This document shows, piece by piece, positions 39,422-49,964 of a DNA stretch of 64,000 nt (its first letter is position 1; every line of letters starts with the position of its first letter). The stretch is from NCBI GenBank assembly GCA_039704465.1, contig JASFAU010000019.1, forward strand, positions 558,001 to 622,000, read 5' to 3'. The translations under genes were made by a program, and so were the position numbers. Below the pieces are notes generated by a model. That model searched no databases, was not told where the DNA came from, and saw only the letters and a list, made by a program, of their open reading frames with translations. Origin of the DNA: Plasmodiophora brassicae (lineage: Eukaryota > Endomyxa > Phytomyxea > Plasmodiophorida > Plasmodiophoridae).

Positions 39422-39967
39422 ATGCGCTGCTGCGCCGCGGTCGCCGGCATTGCTGTCGTCGCAGTCGTCATCGTCGTCGTCGCGGCGTCCACGTCGCCGC
39501 CCATCCAGGACGCCGTCGACGCCCTCGCGGATTTCGACGGCGGCGTGACGGGCAAGACGGCGCGACGGCAGGTCCTGCGTGACCGCATCTCCGTCCGCCA
39601 ACGCAGCCCTGACCGGCTGACGCCCACGCTGGTCAAGAAGGACGTATGCCGATTCGACATGCATATAGATCACGAGTATTCGCGCCTTCTCAACGTTCTC
39701 TCCGTGTTCCACATCCACAGCATCAAGGGTAACTGTATCGCGCTTCGTACGAGGCGGCGTTGACACTGCTCTCGCAGACTGCTGCATAGGAATCCTGCTC
39801 GCTATCATCGCCTTCTGTGGCCTTCTTCAGCTGTTCAGAATGGTGCGTCTGTCGCCTTGCCGGGCCCGCGACGATGTCTGGTTGATCGTCCCGTGCAGTA
39901 TGACAGGTATCAGCGTTTCGAGATCGAACGTCTCGCGCAATGTATCAAGCAGAGCAAGCGGTGCTGA
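39422..39967 (+). CDS. Two-helix membrane protein (142 aa), unknown
   Basis: Three exons (39422-39728, 39790-39842, 39899-39967) sum to 143 codons with phases 1 and 0; introns are 61 and 56 nt. A hydrophobic helix at the N-terminus (CCAAVAGIAVVAVVIVVVAA) is followed by about 75 polar residues. A second helix spans the first splice junction (SIKGILLAIIAFCGLLQLF), and a charged tail ends IERLAQCIKQSKRC. The splice joins were chosen because the second helix is complete only after splicing. No known family was recognised. The topology suggests an ER or plasma-membrane hairpin. Confidence 0.6.
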
Positions 39968-40039
39968 TCGTCATCGATGAAGTGTACATAACTACATATT
40001 GCAGCACTGGGCACAATAGAGGGTATTGTATTAGGCACG

Positions 40040-41343
40040 TCAGAAGACGAGTCTGCGGGGCGTCATGAACGCTTTGACAATGTCGTCGGTGACAGCGGCC
40101 CGCGCCTGCTGGATGCGACGAATGAGCGGGACCATCACGTCGATGAGCTCCTTCTTCATGTCGCCGGCCAGCAGCGTTCCCGCCTGGTACTCGTCGCGTA
40201 ATCGCAGGAGTTTCTCATCGTCATCGAGGAAGAACGACAGGTACTGGTACGCGACGTCGCGCTCAATGACGCCGCCCAGGCGTCGGTGCTCCTCCAGGGT
40301 CTCGCGCCCTCCCGACACTGCATGCTTCATGATCTTCTTCCGGATCTGCTGCTCGTTGTCGGTGACGAAGATGGCCGAATTCGGGTCCGACGAGCTCATC
40401 TTGCCCTGGGCGCCCTGCAGGCCCGGCACGAACTTGCTGTGGATCAGCGCCGGCTTAATGAACGCGAGGCGAGGCGCCACGTCCCGCGTCATTCGGAAGT
40501 ACGGGTCCTGGTCGATCGCACACGGAATGAGACACGGCACGTCCGTCTTGCCACCAAAGATATGCGGGAACGACGATGAAAACGACGGAGCCGCCTGCAC
40601 CGCTGGGAACGCGATCTTGCCACAGTGGTAGTCGTCGTTGGAACCGAAGATTCCCTGGCGGTAACATATCAGTGAGACGGCACGTCTGACGAGTTGACTG
40701 TCGAGCATACTTTGAACTGCCGGTACGTAACGCATCGCTGGATCTGGCAAATGTTGTAGTACATGTGGCCCACGTAGTCCAGGTTGGAGAAGATGAACGT
40801 CTTCGTGATATCGAACCCAACAGCGATGATGTCTTTCGCGTTTTCGTACGCCAGTCGGTGCGCTTCGTCCACTACACCAGGGCTGTCAGGAAGCGAACCC
40901 AAATCAGAACATGGGGCGGAATTACGCGATAGGTTGTCTTTGAAGAAGAACTTTTCGTCGTCGGTGAGTTGGATGACGAGTGGGACGTTGAACGCGTCCT
41001 GCAGATACTTTGTAAACAGGAACGGGACGAGATGGCCGACGTGCAGCGCCTCGCTGGATGGTCCGCGTCCCGTGTACAGGTAGAATGGTTTCTTCGCCTC
41101 GTACAGGTCGAGGATTCGGTCGAGTTCGCGGTGCGAGAAGAACGTGCCGCGCCTGAGGAGCGGGTGCGCACGGCGGCCCGTCAGGCGCTCCATGCGCGCG
41201 ACCATCTCCGGCGGGATGCGATCGGACCCGAAATCCCGGATCAGCTTGTCATAGTCGATACCGTCGGCCCCGGCCTGCACGTTCCACGGGTCGACGATCT
41301 GCACGGCCTCGTTGCCGTCCGCCACGCCGTCGACCATGGCCAT
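40040..41343 (-). CDS. WARS1: Cytosolic tryptophanyl-tRNA synthetase (397 aa)
   Basis: TrpRS charges tRNA-Trp with tryptophan. Three exons (41343-40926, 40871-40711, 40654-40040) sum to 398 codons; introns are 54 and 56 nt. The class I signatures are present: the HIGH-equivalent in [13 protein letters not shown] and the KMSKS-equivalent in [14 protein letters not shown]. Also seen are the eukaryotic/archaeal-type [44 protein letters not shown] and [17 protein letters not shown]. It lacks a long N-terminal WHEP extension, as in many protists. The start [10 protein letters not shown] is preferred; a longer frame continues upstream without domain support. Confidence 0.93.
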
Positions 41344-41494
41344 CACAGTCAGCAAGTGCAGTCGCGGACTCCGTAATCCCCGTTCCCACAACAAGGGGTC
41401 CAGCGCGCGGGAACATCGCTGAGCACGGTCTGGACACAACATGCCGTGTGCACAGTGCAAAACCGAAAGGACAGTGGATATTTACTAACAGTGG

Positions 41495-42308
41495 CTACAG
41501 TGCACGGGACAGTGTGGCGCCAGCGTTAAGCCCTCTGGCGTACGCGATGTTCTGGAAGCGCTCCAGGACGGCCTGAGCAGCGCTGTGGACAGCGCTGTCC
41601 GCCGTTCGGCGCTGAGACTCGGGCAGCGCATCCAGCAGCGACTGCACATCGACGAACCGGGACAGTTCGTCAAGGACGGCGCTGGACACTGCCGACGAGT
41701 ACTCTGCAAGCGCGGAGACCTCCCCAGACGCCTTGTTGGGCGCAACGGGTTCTGCTGTGGCCGCTTTCGCCTTGCTCTTGTTGGGATTCATCGAGGACGG
41801 CTTCCAAGGCGCCGCCTCTGCCGCCTGCGCTGTCTTGAACTGAATCGTCAGCAGTTGTCGCGACGTGTTGAAGTTCGCCCGGAGGATGTTGGGCGTACCA
41901 ATCTGCCCCGTTCGAGCGAAATGCGGCTCGGTCCAGCTCAGCCCGTCGCCGTTCAACTCTGCGGCAAGCGCATCCGCACATGTCGCGATCGTCTTATCCG
42001 CCTCAACAACCGACTGTACAGCCTGTGCGATACGCGCACCCAGATCAGCCGGCTTCTCGTGCAGGTCCGGGCACAGGAACACGATCTCGCCCCTGCGACT
42101 CGAGTCAGATCGAACGTCGACGCGCAGCGAGTCACGCACCACCGTACTTTGTCATTGCGCTGAACTGCGGCGCCTGCGACAGACGCGCCGTCGGGTATAG
42201 ACAGCGTACGGCGCATGCGATCGCCAGCGCCGCCGTGTTGTTCCCGTCGCCTACAACGTTCTTCCCCGACTGCGGGCGCTGGTGGCCGCCGTTCACCGCT
42301 GCGGACAT
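41495..42308 (-). CDS. Conserved-looking unknown protein (256 aa)
   Basis: Two exons (42308-42136, 42092-41495) join through a 43-nt intron (GTGACT donor) to 257 codons. The N-terminal region reads SAAVNGGHQRPQSG, then TAALAIACAVRCLYPTARL; after the junction comes GEIVFLCPDLHEKPADLG and ARIAQAVQSVVEADKTI. A Lys/Ala/Pro-rich linker and a helical C-terminus (LDELSRFVDVQSLLDALPE) follow. The globular composition on both sides of the intron supports a real gene, but I recognise no family. It lies head-to-tail downstream of nothing obvious and converges with no partner. Confidence 0.55.
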
Positions 42309-42762
42309 GACGACAAACTGCTGCACACGGACTCCGCGACTGCATCGCGGACACGCCACTCCAGAAAGGACAGGAGCGTTCAGCCCTCAGGCAGCAGCCA
42401 GCAGGATACACGCGCCACCACGAAACCAAACACGCGCCGGTGGTGTCCTGAGCGATGGGCAATTTCCCCCGCTGCTGGGCCGCGGTCACTCACGAACGGT
42501 TTCGTCGTCCTCCAACGTCCACGTGACTGACATGCCGTGCGCGGAAGGGCCCTGCCCGCGTAACGTTGTAGAGGATCTGTTGGCACGAATCAACAGTGTC
42601 GGCAATACTCGATGCGGCCGGTTGCTACAATCATAGTTCGCCCTGGATGGGAGAGCAACCAATACCTAATTCCGGAATTCGGGCCGTGCCCGGATTTAGC
42701 GACAGTGATCAGTGATCACAGTGCTGTGCGTTCGTCGTGATCGCTGCCGACGCGTGATACCG
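42309..42762. other. Intergenic region between divergent genes
   Basis: This gap separates the divergent starts of the unknown gene (42308, complement) and membrane family member A (42763). No coding feature is supported. The last 150 bp are AT-richer and probably hold the family A promoter. Confidence 0.45.
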
Positions 42763-44469
42763 ATGACATCGTTGGGCGTCACCTGCAGCGTCCCGTTGGT
42801 GCTGTTGCTGATTTGGTTACCGGGCACGCGTGGCGTTTTGGCGGACGGCGATCCTCCCAGCACGTCCGTATCCGCTTGCTTGGTTTGCAATCTCCTCCGT
42901 TACTGACGACGGTCCTTTGGGCTAGGATCTGGGACTATGCATCCAGGTGGGTTCCGTCCAGGCCAGGTTTCCGCTGTGAAATTAATATGTCGCAGTTACG
43001 TCGAAGGAGCCGGTGCCGATCCTCTTGTCGAGCCCGTCTACGCAAAGGACTTGATCTGTCGCGCGATAGCCGACCGAGAGAGAACAGAGGACAACCGGGG
43101 CGCACTGGGCAAAGACCAGTTCTGTTTCAGGAATAGCCATGGAGCGTATGCTCACGACATCGTGCGGAGCAAGGATTTGCTTGTGTACCGTCGGTGGTTG
43201 GCGTTCGTCAAGGAAGGGAACACGCAAAGCTGGATGCATCTGTTCGACCTGTTGTATTCGTTGAAGCACACGGAAGCGCACCATCGCAGCAATTATGTTG
43301 CGCAGAAAACGTTCGTTTCCGATCGCGTTCCCGTTTGTACATGACACGATGGCATGCTGATATTTGCCGTTCGGTTAGGGTGGAGGTCATGAACGGCGCA
43401 GCGGAATTGACGAAGGGTTCCTTTTGGAAAAACCCGTTTCGCAGAAGTACCGCAGTGGATTCTTCAGGCGAACGTATGGATCTCGATCACATCCTGACGC
43501 TGGTCGACGACGCGAAGAGAGACGCCAACAATCTGGTCAAGGGGTTCATTGCTTACGATGCGGTTCGCGAATGGATTGTTGCGACCAGTGGATCCCGTAC
43601 CCAGGCGTCACGTTCCGAGCCACAGTCAGTAGTCGGTACGCTGTGCCTGAATCGATGTAACCGTCTTGTTGTTGTAGACGCGTCCCCGAAGGTGCTGACT
43701 GGGCGGGAGGAATGAGCGCAGTGCTTGGTCCAGTCGACGACAAGCAAGGGGTACCGGGCGGTCCGGATCATCCATTTAGCAATACGCTAGATCCGAAGGA
43801 CAGTATCGCCACCCAACGAACCGACATGGAGGCGCATTTGCCGGCCACTTCAACCCGATCGACCACTTCAAAGGTAAAGAACGCCGTAAATCCATTGTCC
43901 TCCTTTAAGTTCCCTTGCAGCCATCGACCTCTTCCGGACTATCATCCACGACGGAACCAACGACCGAATCAAACCAGGAAGCAGCCGTACCGGTCAATGC
44001 TGTCGAAACCCAACGCCCATCGAACACGTCGTTTTCTGGCCGCCAACGTCTTGCCGCGGCTTGCCTTGTGCTCTGTGGTACAGGCGCCGTCGCCATTGGT
44101 ACTGCCAGGCGCCCAAGCAGAAGACCCCTTGTTGCGCCGTCAGGCGTATCCATTCGCCCTTTGCTGCTCAAACACAGTAGAGCTCTTGTAGGTGCACTCA
44201 GCGTTCCTGTCGCTCTGGCTGCGATATCACGAATTCGAGCACGCTCAGCGAGTCTTGAAACGCGCCCACAGTCGGGTGCATCACCGGAAGCTGGATGTTT
44301 GGACGATCTACCGCTTGTTCCTTATTGGGTTTGGCCCGTTGTTGCTGGTGGCGGTGTTCTGGTACTCATAGCAGCTGTGATCTTTCTGGGCCGCGCATAC
44401 ACGAGACACGCCGTTCGTTCCTTCCAGAAGCGTCAGGCAGCCGTGGTCACAGAGGACCTGTTCTCGTAA
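42763..44469 (+). CDS. Unrecognised membrane-protein family, member A (475 aa)
   Basis: Six exons (42763-42863, 42926-42946, 42996-43310, 43379-43624, 43678-43873, 43921-44469) sum to 476 codons. The second is a 21-nt microexon in a phase-2 context. A signal peptide (CSVPLVLLLIWLPGTRGVLA) precedes a helical, charged lumenal or extracellular region containing HLFDLLYSLKHTEAHHR. A Ser/Thr/Pro-rich linker follows, then hydrophobic segments (LAAACLVLCGTGAVAIG; VGALSVPVALAAI; VWPVVAGGGVLVLIAAVIFL). The end is a basic tail, RAYTRHAVRSFQKRQAAV with TEDLFS. The tail and the LFDLLYSLKH block are shared with member B (51876-53420). No known family was recognised; the SFQKRQ tail is probably cytoplasmic. 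Confidence 0.75.
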
Positions 44470-44714
44470 TATCGCCACAACCATGAACTACACTGGAAGA
44501 CCCAATTCGGCGCCTCCCGTATAATGGCTAGTTATTGGTAGAGTGTTCTAGTGACTACAGAATTCGGCTGCATCGGGGAACATGGAAAGTGGGAACGAAG
44601 CACACTTCATTGGCAAGCCCAGGTCGGTCCAAACTTTATTGGAACCACGCATCCCGAAACCGATTCAAAGACGAAGGGTCACAATAGACGTGTCCGCAGG
44701 CCTTGGTGCTCGCG

Positions 44715-45969
44715 TCACTTCTTGCCGATCACGGTTACATGACTCTGCAGCAGACGAGTGACCCTATAACGCTTCTGGTTATTGGCCCAGTCCAGAGCGG
44801 TTCGTCCCGTATCGTCACGTAGGTTGACGTAAACCGATCGGAAGGCCAGCAGCAGCGCGACGACCTCAACGTGGCCAAACGCTGCAGCAATGTGCAGGGG
44901 CGTCTGTCCCTTCCTGTTGCGAGAATTGACAGCGATCCCTGGATAATCCAATAGCAGCTCAACAATTCGGGAGTGTCCATAACGAGCAGCCCAGTGTAGC
45001 GCCGTCATATTGATAGCATCCTGAGCATTGACACGGAGGCGGCCAGCGGCATATTTCAGTAGCGCCTCGACCGATTCCGTTCGTCCAATCTCCGCGGCAA
45101 TAATCAGGGGTGTCTGCACTTTCTTCTCGACGACGATTCCAGGCGAATTCCCAAACATTTCGATGATACCGGCGTTGCAAGAGTATACAGCAAGTTCCAG
45201 TGGCGTTAACGGCCGGTAAAAGACGTTAACGTCCACGCCGGGAATACTCACCAGAAGCTCGACAATCGCGTTATCGCCAGCGTCTACTGCCCACTGAAGT
45301 ATGGTTAGGCCGTCTTCCCATGCGGCGTCATTGACCAGGTTGGCCCTCCCGTTGAAGAGCATCAGATCCCGAATCTCCTTGACGATCGCGTTCTGTTGCT
45401 CTGTACAATTGGTTCGTTGAAGGCGCATCAGACCTGGGGTGTTATCCACAAGGAACACGATGACGTCCTCGGATAACGTGTCCCGTATTGCAGTGATGTT
45501 GCTTCGTCCGAAGAATGAAATTGCGATCTCTCCCACAAATGCGTCCATATCAAGGTAGTGGAAGGCTGTCAGTAGCCGGCATTGCTCCTCATGCTCTGCC
45601 GCCTCGAATCTGTTTCGGAGACACTGCGAGGCCTCATCAACCTGTTTTTGAAATATCAGGGGAATCGGCGCTCAGGGAGGAAATCGTTAATCTTATTTGA
45701 TGCCCATCGGCCTTCTTGTTAACGACTTCGACAATCAGCTGTATCTCAGTACTGGAAAGAGGTACAGGAAAAGGTTCGTCGCATTCTTCAGGGTTTCGTT
45801 CTCCGTAGAAGGTATTCAACATACGGGAATGAGCGGTAGCGGCTGAGGAATTATCGAAGCGATACGCCCCGCCATCGACGGTGGAGACGAGCGTGACGGC
45901 GCTCGTAAGGCCAGCGCTAAAGGCGATCAGGACCAGGGCCTCCATCACGGAGCCAAGACGGTCGGACAT
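44715..45969 (-). CDS. Skp1-fold plus ankyrin-repeat protein with N-terminal leader
   Basis: Exon 1 starts at 45969 with a hydrophobic leader (MEALVLIAFSAGLTSAVTLV) and a Skp1-type POZ half (VDGGAYRFD, then VPLSSTEIQLIVEVVNKK). Exon 2 (45641-44715) completes the Skp1 fold with EEQCRLLTAFHYLDMDAFVG and continues into six or more ankyrin repeats (TPLIIAAEIGRTESV, TALHWAARYGHSRIV, TPLHIAAAFGHVEVV), ending at a basic C-terminus. The acceptor AAAAACAG at 45642 is clear, but no GT donor gives the expected length. A GC donor near AAGAAG (45711-45713) or an earlier GT are candidates. It is a paralogue of the tandem-Skp1 gene at 10076-11841, with one Skp1 unit instead of two. Confidence 0.75.
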
Positions 45970-46513
45970 GACGGCTGTTAGTAATAGCTGTCTAACTGCA
46001 ACAACGAGAAGCGAAATGACGTCAGGCCGCACGGCCTCACCGCCAGGAACGCGCAAGCGGTGGGCTCTATTCTTAGCCTATCCCAGTCATGTAAAGCGGC
46101 GTTTCGTTCCGCGGCGGAAGGAAACACCGCTTTGCACATTATTATTGTCCCAGGAGGGTCATCTCGAAGAACGATGGGCGCGCATCGTGTCCTACCACCC
46201 ACCCATTCGCCTGGATGGCGTGCGGTTGCTGAACATACAGCCTTCATTTCGGTCATGATAGTGGCTTCCGATTCCGCTTGCAGGCGCGCTCTGCTGGGTG
46301 CGATCCTGACGTGCTTCCATCCGCCATTTAGGACAAGTCGTTCTCGCTGCAAACCGAACGAGTCTCCTGGAAGACACTCGATGCAGCACCATGTGGAGAC
46401 GCGATAAATCGCACCCAGACGTGGCCTACATAGCTAGTTGGGCGGTTCGGTCTACAATGGCCCATGGTGCCCGGAGGCGGCATATTAATTGCCGCTGGTA
46501 AGCAACCGTTATC
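45970..46513. other. Intergenic region up to the retrotransposon insertion site
   Basis: It holds the presumed promoter of the Skp1-ankyrin gene and the left flank of the copia insertion. A 115-codon open frame on the forward strand (46060-46407) and a 124-codon one on the complement overlap without domain support. A short block GTGGCC..TAGTTGGGCGGT near 46,424-46,447 resembles one near 61,458-61,478. Confidence 0.4.
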
Positions 46514-46518
46514 GCAGA
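46514..46518. repeat. Target-site duplication GCAGA (left)
   Basis: The five bases immediately before the left LTR (GCAGA) are repeated at 51651-51655 immediately after the right LTR, the 5-bp duplication typical of LTR-retrotransposon integration. Confidence 0.85.
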
Positions 46519-46698
46519 TGATTCAAGCAGTTCGAAGCGCTTAGGAAAGTGAAAGTCCCCAGTGTATCTAACGTGGGGGAAGCCGACGTCCCCATGACGT
46601 CGCACACACAGTGGCACGGTCGCCACTGTGCACCAGTTGCGTCACGTCGTCGTGACTCATGGGTCGGCCACTGTCGCTAGCCTTCCCATTATGAATCA
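46519..46698. repeat. Left LTR of the copia element (180 bp; 3' LTR of the complement-strand element)
   Basis: It begins TGATTCAAGC and ends TATGAATCA, with TG...CA termini in a short inverted repeat (TGATTCA/TGAATCA). It is identical over its whole length to the right LTR. The pol stop codon lies a few bases inside this LTR. Confidence 0.95.
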
Positions 46699-46704
46699 GC
46701 CGCC

Positions 46705-49700
46705 CTAAGGCGCCAGCGACAGGTCCACCCGACCCATCCCGGCCGCCCTCTTCATGACCTCCACAGGTTCACGAGTGGTCGGCTTGGTGAGCGCGTCCGC
46801 CGGATTGTTCTTTGACGCCACGCGCTCGAACCGGAGCAGTCCCTCCTGGACGCACTCTCGCACATAGTGCCATTTCACCCGAATGTGCTTGTTCCGGTCC
46901 GTGACCCCGAGCGTCTTCACCATCTGCTCGGCAGCCGTGTTGTCCTCCAGCACAATCGACGGGTCCGTCAGAGTGAACCCGATGTCGGTGAGGAGCATCC
47001 GGACCCACACTACTTCACGCGCCAGCTCGCTGGCCGCCACGTACTCCGCGTGCGCTGAGGAGGTCGCCACCAGGCTTTGCTGCTTCGATCGCCAGCTCAC
47101 AGCTGCGTCCATCAGCGTGACGATGAATCCCGTGACCGACTTGGATGTGTCCGGGTCCATCGCAAAGTCCGAGTCGACCGCCGCCCGGGGCTCCGACTCC
47201 TTCACGTTGTCTTTGTTCAGTGCCATCGGGTCGAATTCAGTCGCCGGTGTCTTGCTCTTCGCGTAGATGATGCCGACATCCGTGTTGTTCTGGACATATC
47301 GCAGCACGTGGAGCATCGCCTCGAAATGCTCCCGACCCGGGTTGTTCAGGTGACGCGACAGCTGCGACACCGCGTGCGTGATTGTCGGCATCGTGCCGAT
47401 CGACAGATGCGCCAGGCAACCAACGCCCTCGCGGTACCGCTCATGCTGGTGCGGAACACCGTCGGTTCGCCGGGGCATAATCTGCCCGACAGGCAGAGCC
47501 GTGGCCGGCGCGCGCAAGCGGCGCCCGGCGGCTGCCTCGTCGATGTCGGTCTGGAACCGCGCGACCACCTCCTTGGCGTACTGCTGTTGGTCGATCGTGA
47601 TGCGCGTTGCCTCCTGCTTGATGCGCATCCCCAGGATCCATCTCGCGATGCCGAGGTCCTTCATCTTGAACTTCTTGCCCAACGCTGCCTTGACGTACTC
47701 GATGACGTCGGGATCCGTGCCAAACATCATAAAGTCGTCCACGAACACCCCGAGGATCGTGATCTGTCTGCGGCCGTCCTTCGTCGTGAACATAACGAAC
47801 AGGCACGGGTCGCCGGTCACCCTTGTGAAGCCGATTTCGAACAGAACTGATACGAGCTTATCGTACCAGAGCTTCGGCGCCTCGACCAGGCCGTACAGCG
47901 CCTTCAGGAGCTTCATCACCTTGCCGCGTCCTCCGACCACGAAGTTCTTCGGCTGTTCACAGTAGATCGGGTACGGCAGGTCTCCATTCAGGAACGCCGT
48001 CTTAACGTCCAGCTGGTGGATGACCACGCCCAGCATGGCCGCCAGCGCCACCATGATGCGCAACGTCGCATACCGGAGCGTCGGCGAGTACGTCTCCTTC
48101 TGGCCCTTGAACTTGTCGCAGCATCCCTTGACGCAGAAGCGGGCCTTGTGGCGCGTGATCTCCCCGTCCTCGTCGCGCTTCGTCGTGTGCACGAACATTG
48201 TTGGCAGCACTTGAGCGTCGGTCGGGCGGTCCACGATCTCATACGTGCCCGCTTCCTTCAGCGACTGCATCTCCTCGACCTGCGCCGCCAGGTACTTGTC
48301 CCGGTCAGGCCCGTTCTCGGCCTCGTACTCAGTGAGGAACGCGTTGCCAGCGTCCTCCTCCTCCAGGTAGCTGTCCTCGTTCTCGAGCGCCTCGTCCTGG
48401 TTGACCTGGTCCTCGTTGTCCGGGTCGTCGTTGGCCTCGTTGTCGTGGTCGACAGCATCTGCTGCTGCCGCCTGGTCGACGTTGTCGGCAGCCCCTGCTG
48501 CCGCCCTGGCGCTGGCCGCCCTCTGGCGCCGCGCTTCGCCGTCGTAGTCCACGTCGGCAAACCGAGCGGGCGCTCCTCTGATGCGCGTCGACCGCCTCGG
48601 TTCAGGGACGCCTTGAGCAGCAGGTCCTCGATCCCCGCCGCCCTGAGCTGCTTGCTCATCGCGTCCGTCATGCCGGTCTTCACCGGCACCTGCGAGTTCC
48701 CTGGCACGGTCGTCCCCGCCGCCGCCTCGCTGAATGGCGCGGCCATCCTGGCCGCCGCCCTGTTGTTGACCGACGCGACCTTCTCGATCGCCGTCGTCTT
48801 GTCGTGCGACGCGATCGTCCCGACCGCCGTCGTCTTCTTGCCCATGACGATCGTCTTGACCGCCATCGCCGCCTCCTTGCAGCTGGGCTTGCGCCGTCTC
48901 TTGGCGCTTGCGGGTCTCCTCTCCGCGGGAGCCGCTGTCATCCTTGAACGGGAATTCGTTGGGGAAGAAGACCACGTCCGAAGACTCGATCATCTTGCGG
49001 CTGTGCCACAGCAGCAGCCGGTACGCCTTCTTGTCGATGCACACCCCCATGTGGACCGCGCGCTCGGCCCTGGCGTCCAGCTTGCACTTCTTTTGCCGCC
49101 GGATCCTGACCCACGCCTCGCAACCGAATGGCATCGCCCTCGACAGGTCTGCTTGTTCCCCCGTCAGTTCCTCGATTGGCGTCGTCCGGTGGCCGTGTCG
49201 TTGGAGCGGCACGCGGTTGGCTACCCACGTCTGATGCCGCCCGTTCTCGGTCCAGTACTTGCGCGGGACGCCTGACTGGACACGAGCTGCGCGCATCATC
49301 TTGACAATCTTGCCACCGAACGTCTCCGCGAGACCGTTCTGGTGCGGGCGGTCCGTGTCGCTGAACTCCTGTGCGATTCCCCGCTCGCGCAGCAGCTTCG
49401 CCAGGCGCGTCGAGGTGAACTCGCCGCCCTGGTCGGCGCGGAACGTGTCGACGCGTGTGCCGCCCATGACCTCGAGCCGGGTCAGCACGTCCATGACGAC
49501 TTGCTCCTGGTCACCCTTATTTGCCAGGTTGACCGTGGCACCGACACCAGTCGCGTGGTCAACGTAGCACGCCATGTACGTCTTTCCGTCATGCGACCTG
49601 GTGTCGAACGTCTGCAGGTCCGCCCCGACGATCTGCAGCTTCGAGAGCACCGTCCGTGTCCGTCTCCGCGGGATCGCCGTTCGGTTGAGGTTGGCCTCGA

Positions 49701-49839
49701 TGCACACCTTGCACCTGGGCACCTCGTCGCTCGCCAGGTCGGCCTCGTCGATGTTGAGACCGGTGATTGCCCCGTTCTTGACTGCCTTTCTGATCGTGAT
49801 CGTGGACAGGTGGCCGCACCTCGCGTGCGCCTCCGCCAA
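46705..49839 (-). CDS. Copia pol: integrase, reverse transcriptase, RNase H (long open segment)
   Basis: The open segment spans 1,044 codons. The integrase zinc-binding start (HARCGHLS and CKVCIEAN) is followed by the catalytic core with LQIVGADLQTF, FRADQGGEF and GLAETFGGKI. A charged low-complexity linker (Gln/Gly/Asp/Arg-rich, about residues 310-520) separates it from the reverse transcriptase. That domain has FCVKGCCDKFKGQ, VKTAFLNGDLP, the QPKNFV and KALYGLVEAPKLW blocks, and the catalytic FVDDFMMFG. RNase H carries VDSDFAMDPDTSKSVTGF and SSAHAEYVAA, and the end is ALTKPTTREPVEVM. It continues upstream in the same frame to about 49,960, where the preceding protease segment is in another frame. 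Confidence 0.92.
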   Translation of the reverse strand: MAEAHARCGHLSTITIRKAVKNGAITGLNIDEADLASDEVPRCKVCIEANLNRTAIPRRRTRTVLSKLQIVGADLQTFDTRSHDGKTYMACYVDHATGVGATVNLANKGDQEQVVMDVLTRLEVMGGTRVDTFRADQGGEFTSTRLAKLLRERGIAQEFSDTDRPHQNGLAETFGGKIVKMMRAARVQSGVPRKYWTENGRHQTWVANRVPLQRHGHRTTPIEELTGEQADLSRAMPFGCEAWVRIRRQKKCKLDARAERAVHMGVCIDKKAYRLLLWHSRKMIESSDVVFFPNEFPFKDDSGSRGEETRKRQETAQAQLQGGGDGGQDDRHGQEDDGGRDDRVARQDDGDREGRVGQQQGGGQDGRAIQRGGGGDDRARELAGAGEDRHDGRDEQAAQGGGDRGPAAQGVPEPRRSTRIRGAPARFADVDYDGEARRQRAASARAAAGAADNVDQAAAADAVDHDNEANDDPDNEDQVNQDEALENEDSYLEEEDAGNAFLTEYEAENGPDRDKYLAAQVEEMQSLKEAGTYEIVDRPTDAQVLPTMFVHTTKRDEDGEITRHKARFCVKGCCDKFKGQKETYSPTLRYATLRIMVALAAMLGVVIHQLDVKTAFLNGDLPYPIYCEQPKNFVVGGRGKVMKLLKALYGLVEAPKLWYDKLVSVLFEIGFTRVTGDPCLFVMFTTKDGRRQITILGVFVDDFMMFGTDPDVIEYVKAALGKKFKMKDLGIARWILGMRIKQEATRITIDQQQYAKEVVARFQTDIDEAAAGRRLRAPATALPVGQIMPRRTDGVPHQHERYREGVGCLAHLSIGTMPTITHAVSQLSRHLNNPGREHFEAMLHVLRYVQNNTDVGIIYAKSKTPATEFDPMALNKDNVKESEPRAAVDSDFAMDPDTSKSVTGFIVTLMDAAVSWRSKQQSLVATSSAHAEYVAASELAREVVWVRMLLTDIGFTLTDPSIVLEDNTAAEQMVKTLGVTDRNKHIRVKWHYVRECVQEGLLRFERVASKNNPADALTKPTTREPVEVMKRAAGMGRVDLSLAP

Positions 49840-49964
49840 TGATATCGTTCTGTCGCGCTTTACGTCCGCGGGCTTGCGCGTTTCCTTCTTCTCGGCCGGC
49901 TCCTCCTTGCTCGGGCTCTTGTTTTCTGGCTGGTTTGGATGATCGTGATCGGGGCGGCCAGCGC

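Noticed and set aside
46519..46698. Possibility that the 180-bp repeats are two independent solo elements
   Set aside because: Identical sequence, TG...CA ends, the GCAGA duplication outside and a gag-pol interior show they are the LTRs of one element.
48016..49275. 419-codon open frame on the forward strand
   Set aside because: It is antisense to the copia integrase and linker region. Its Leu/Val/Arg-rich composition is the mirror of the GC-rich pol codons, and no domain is present.
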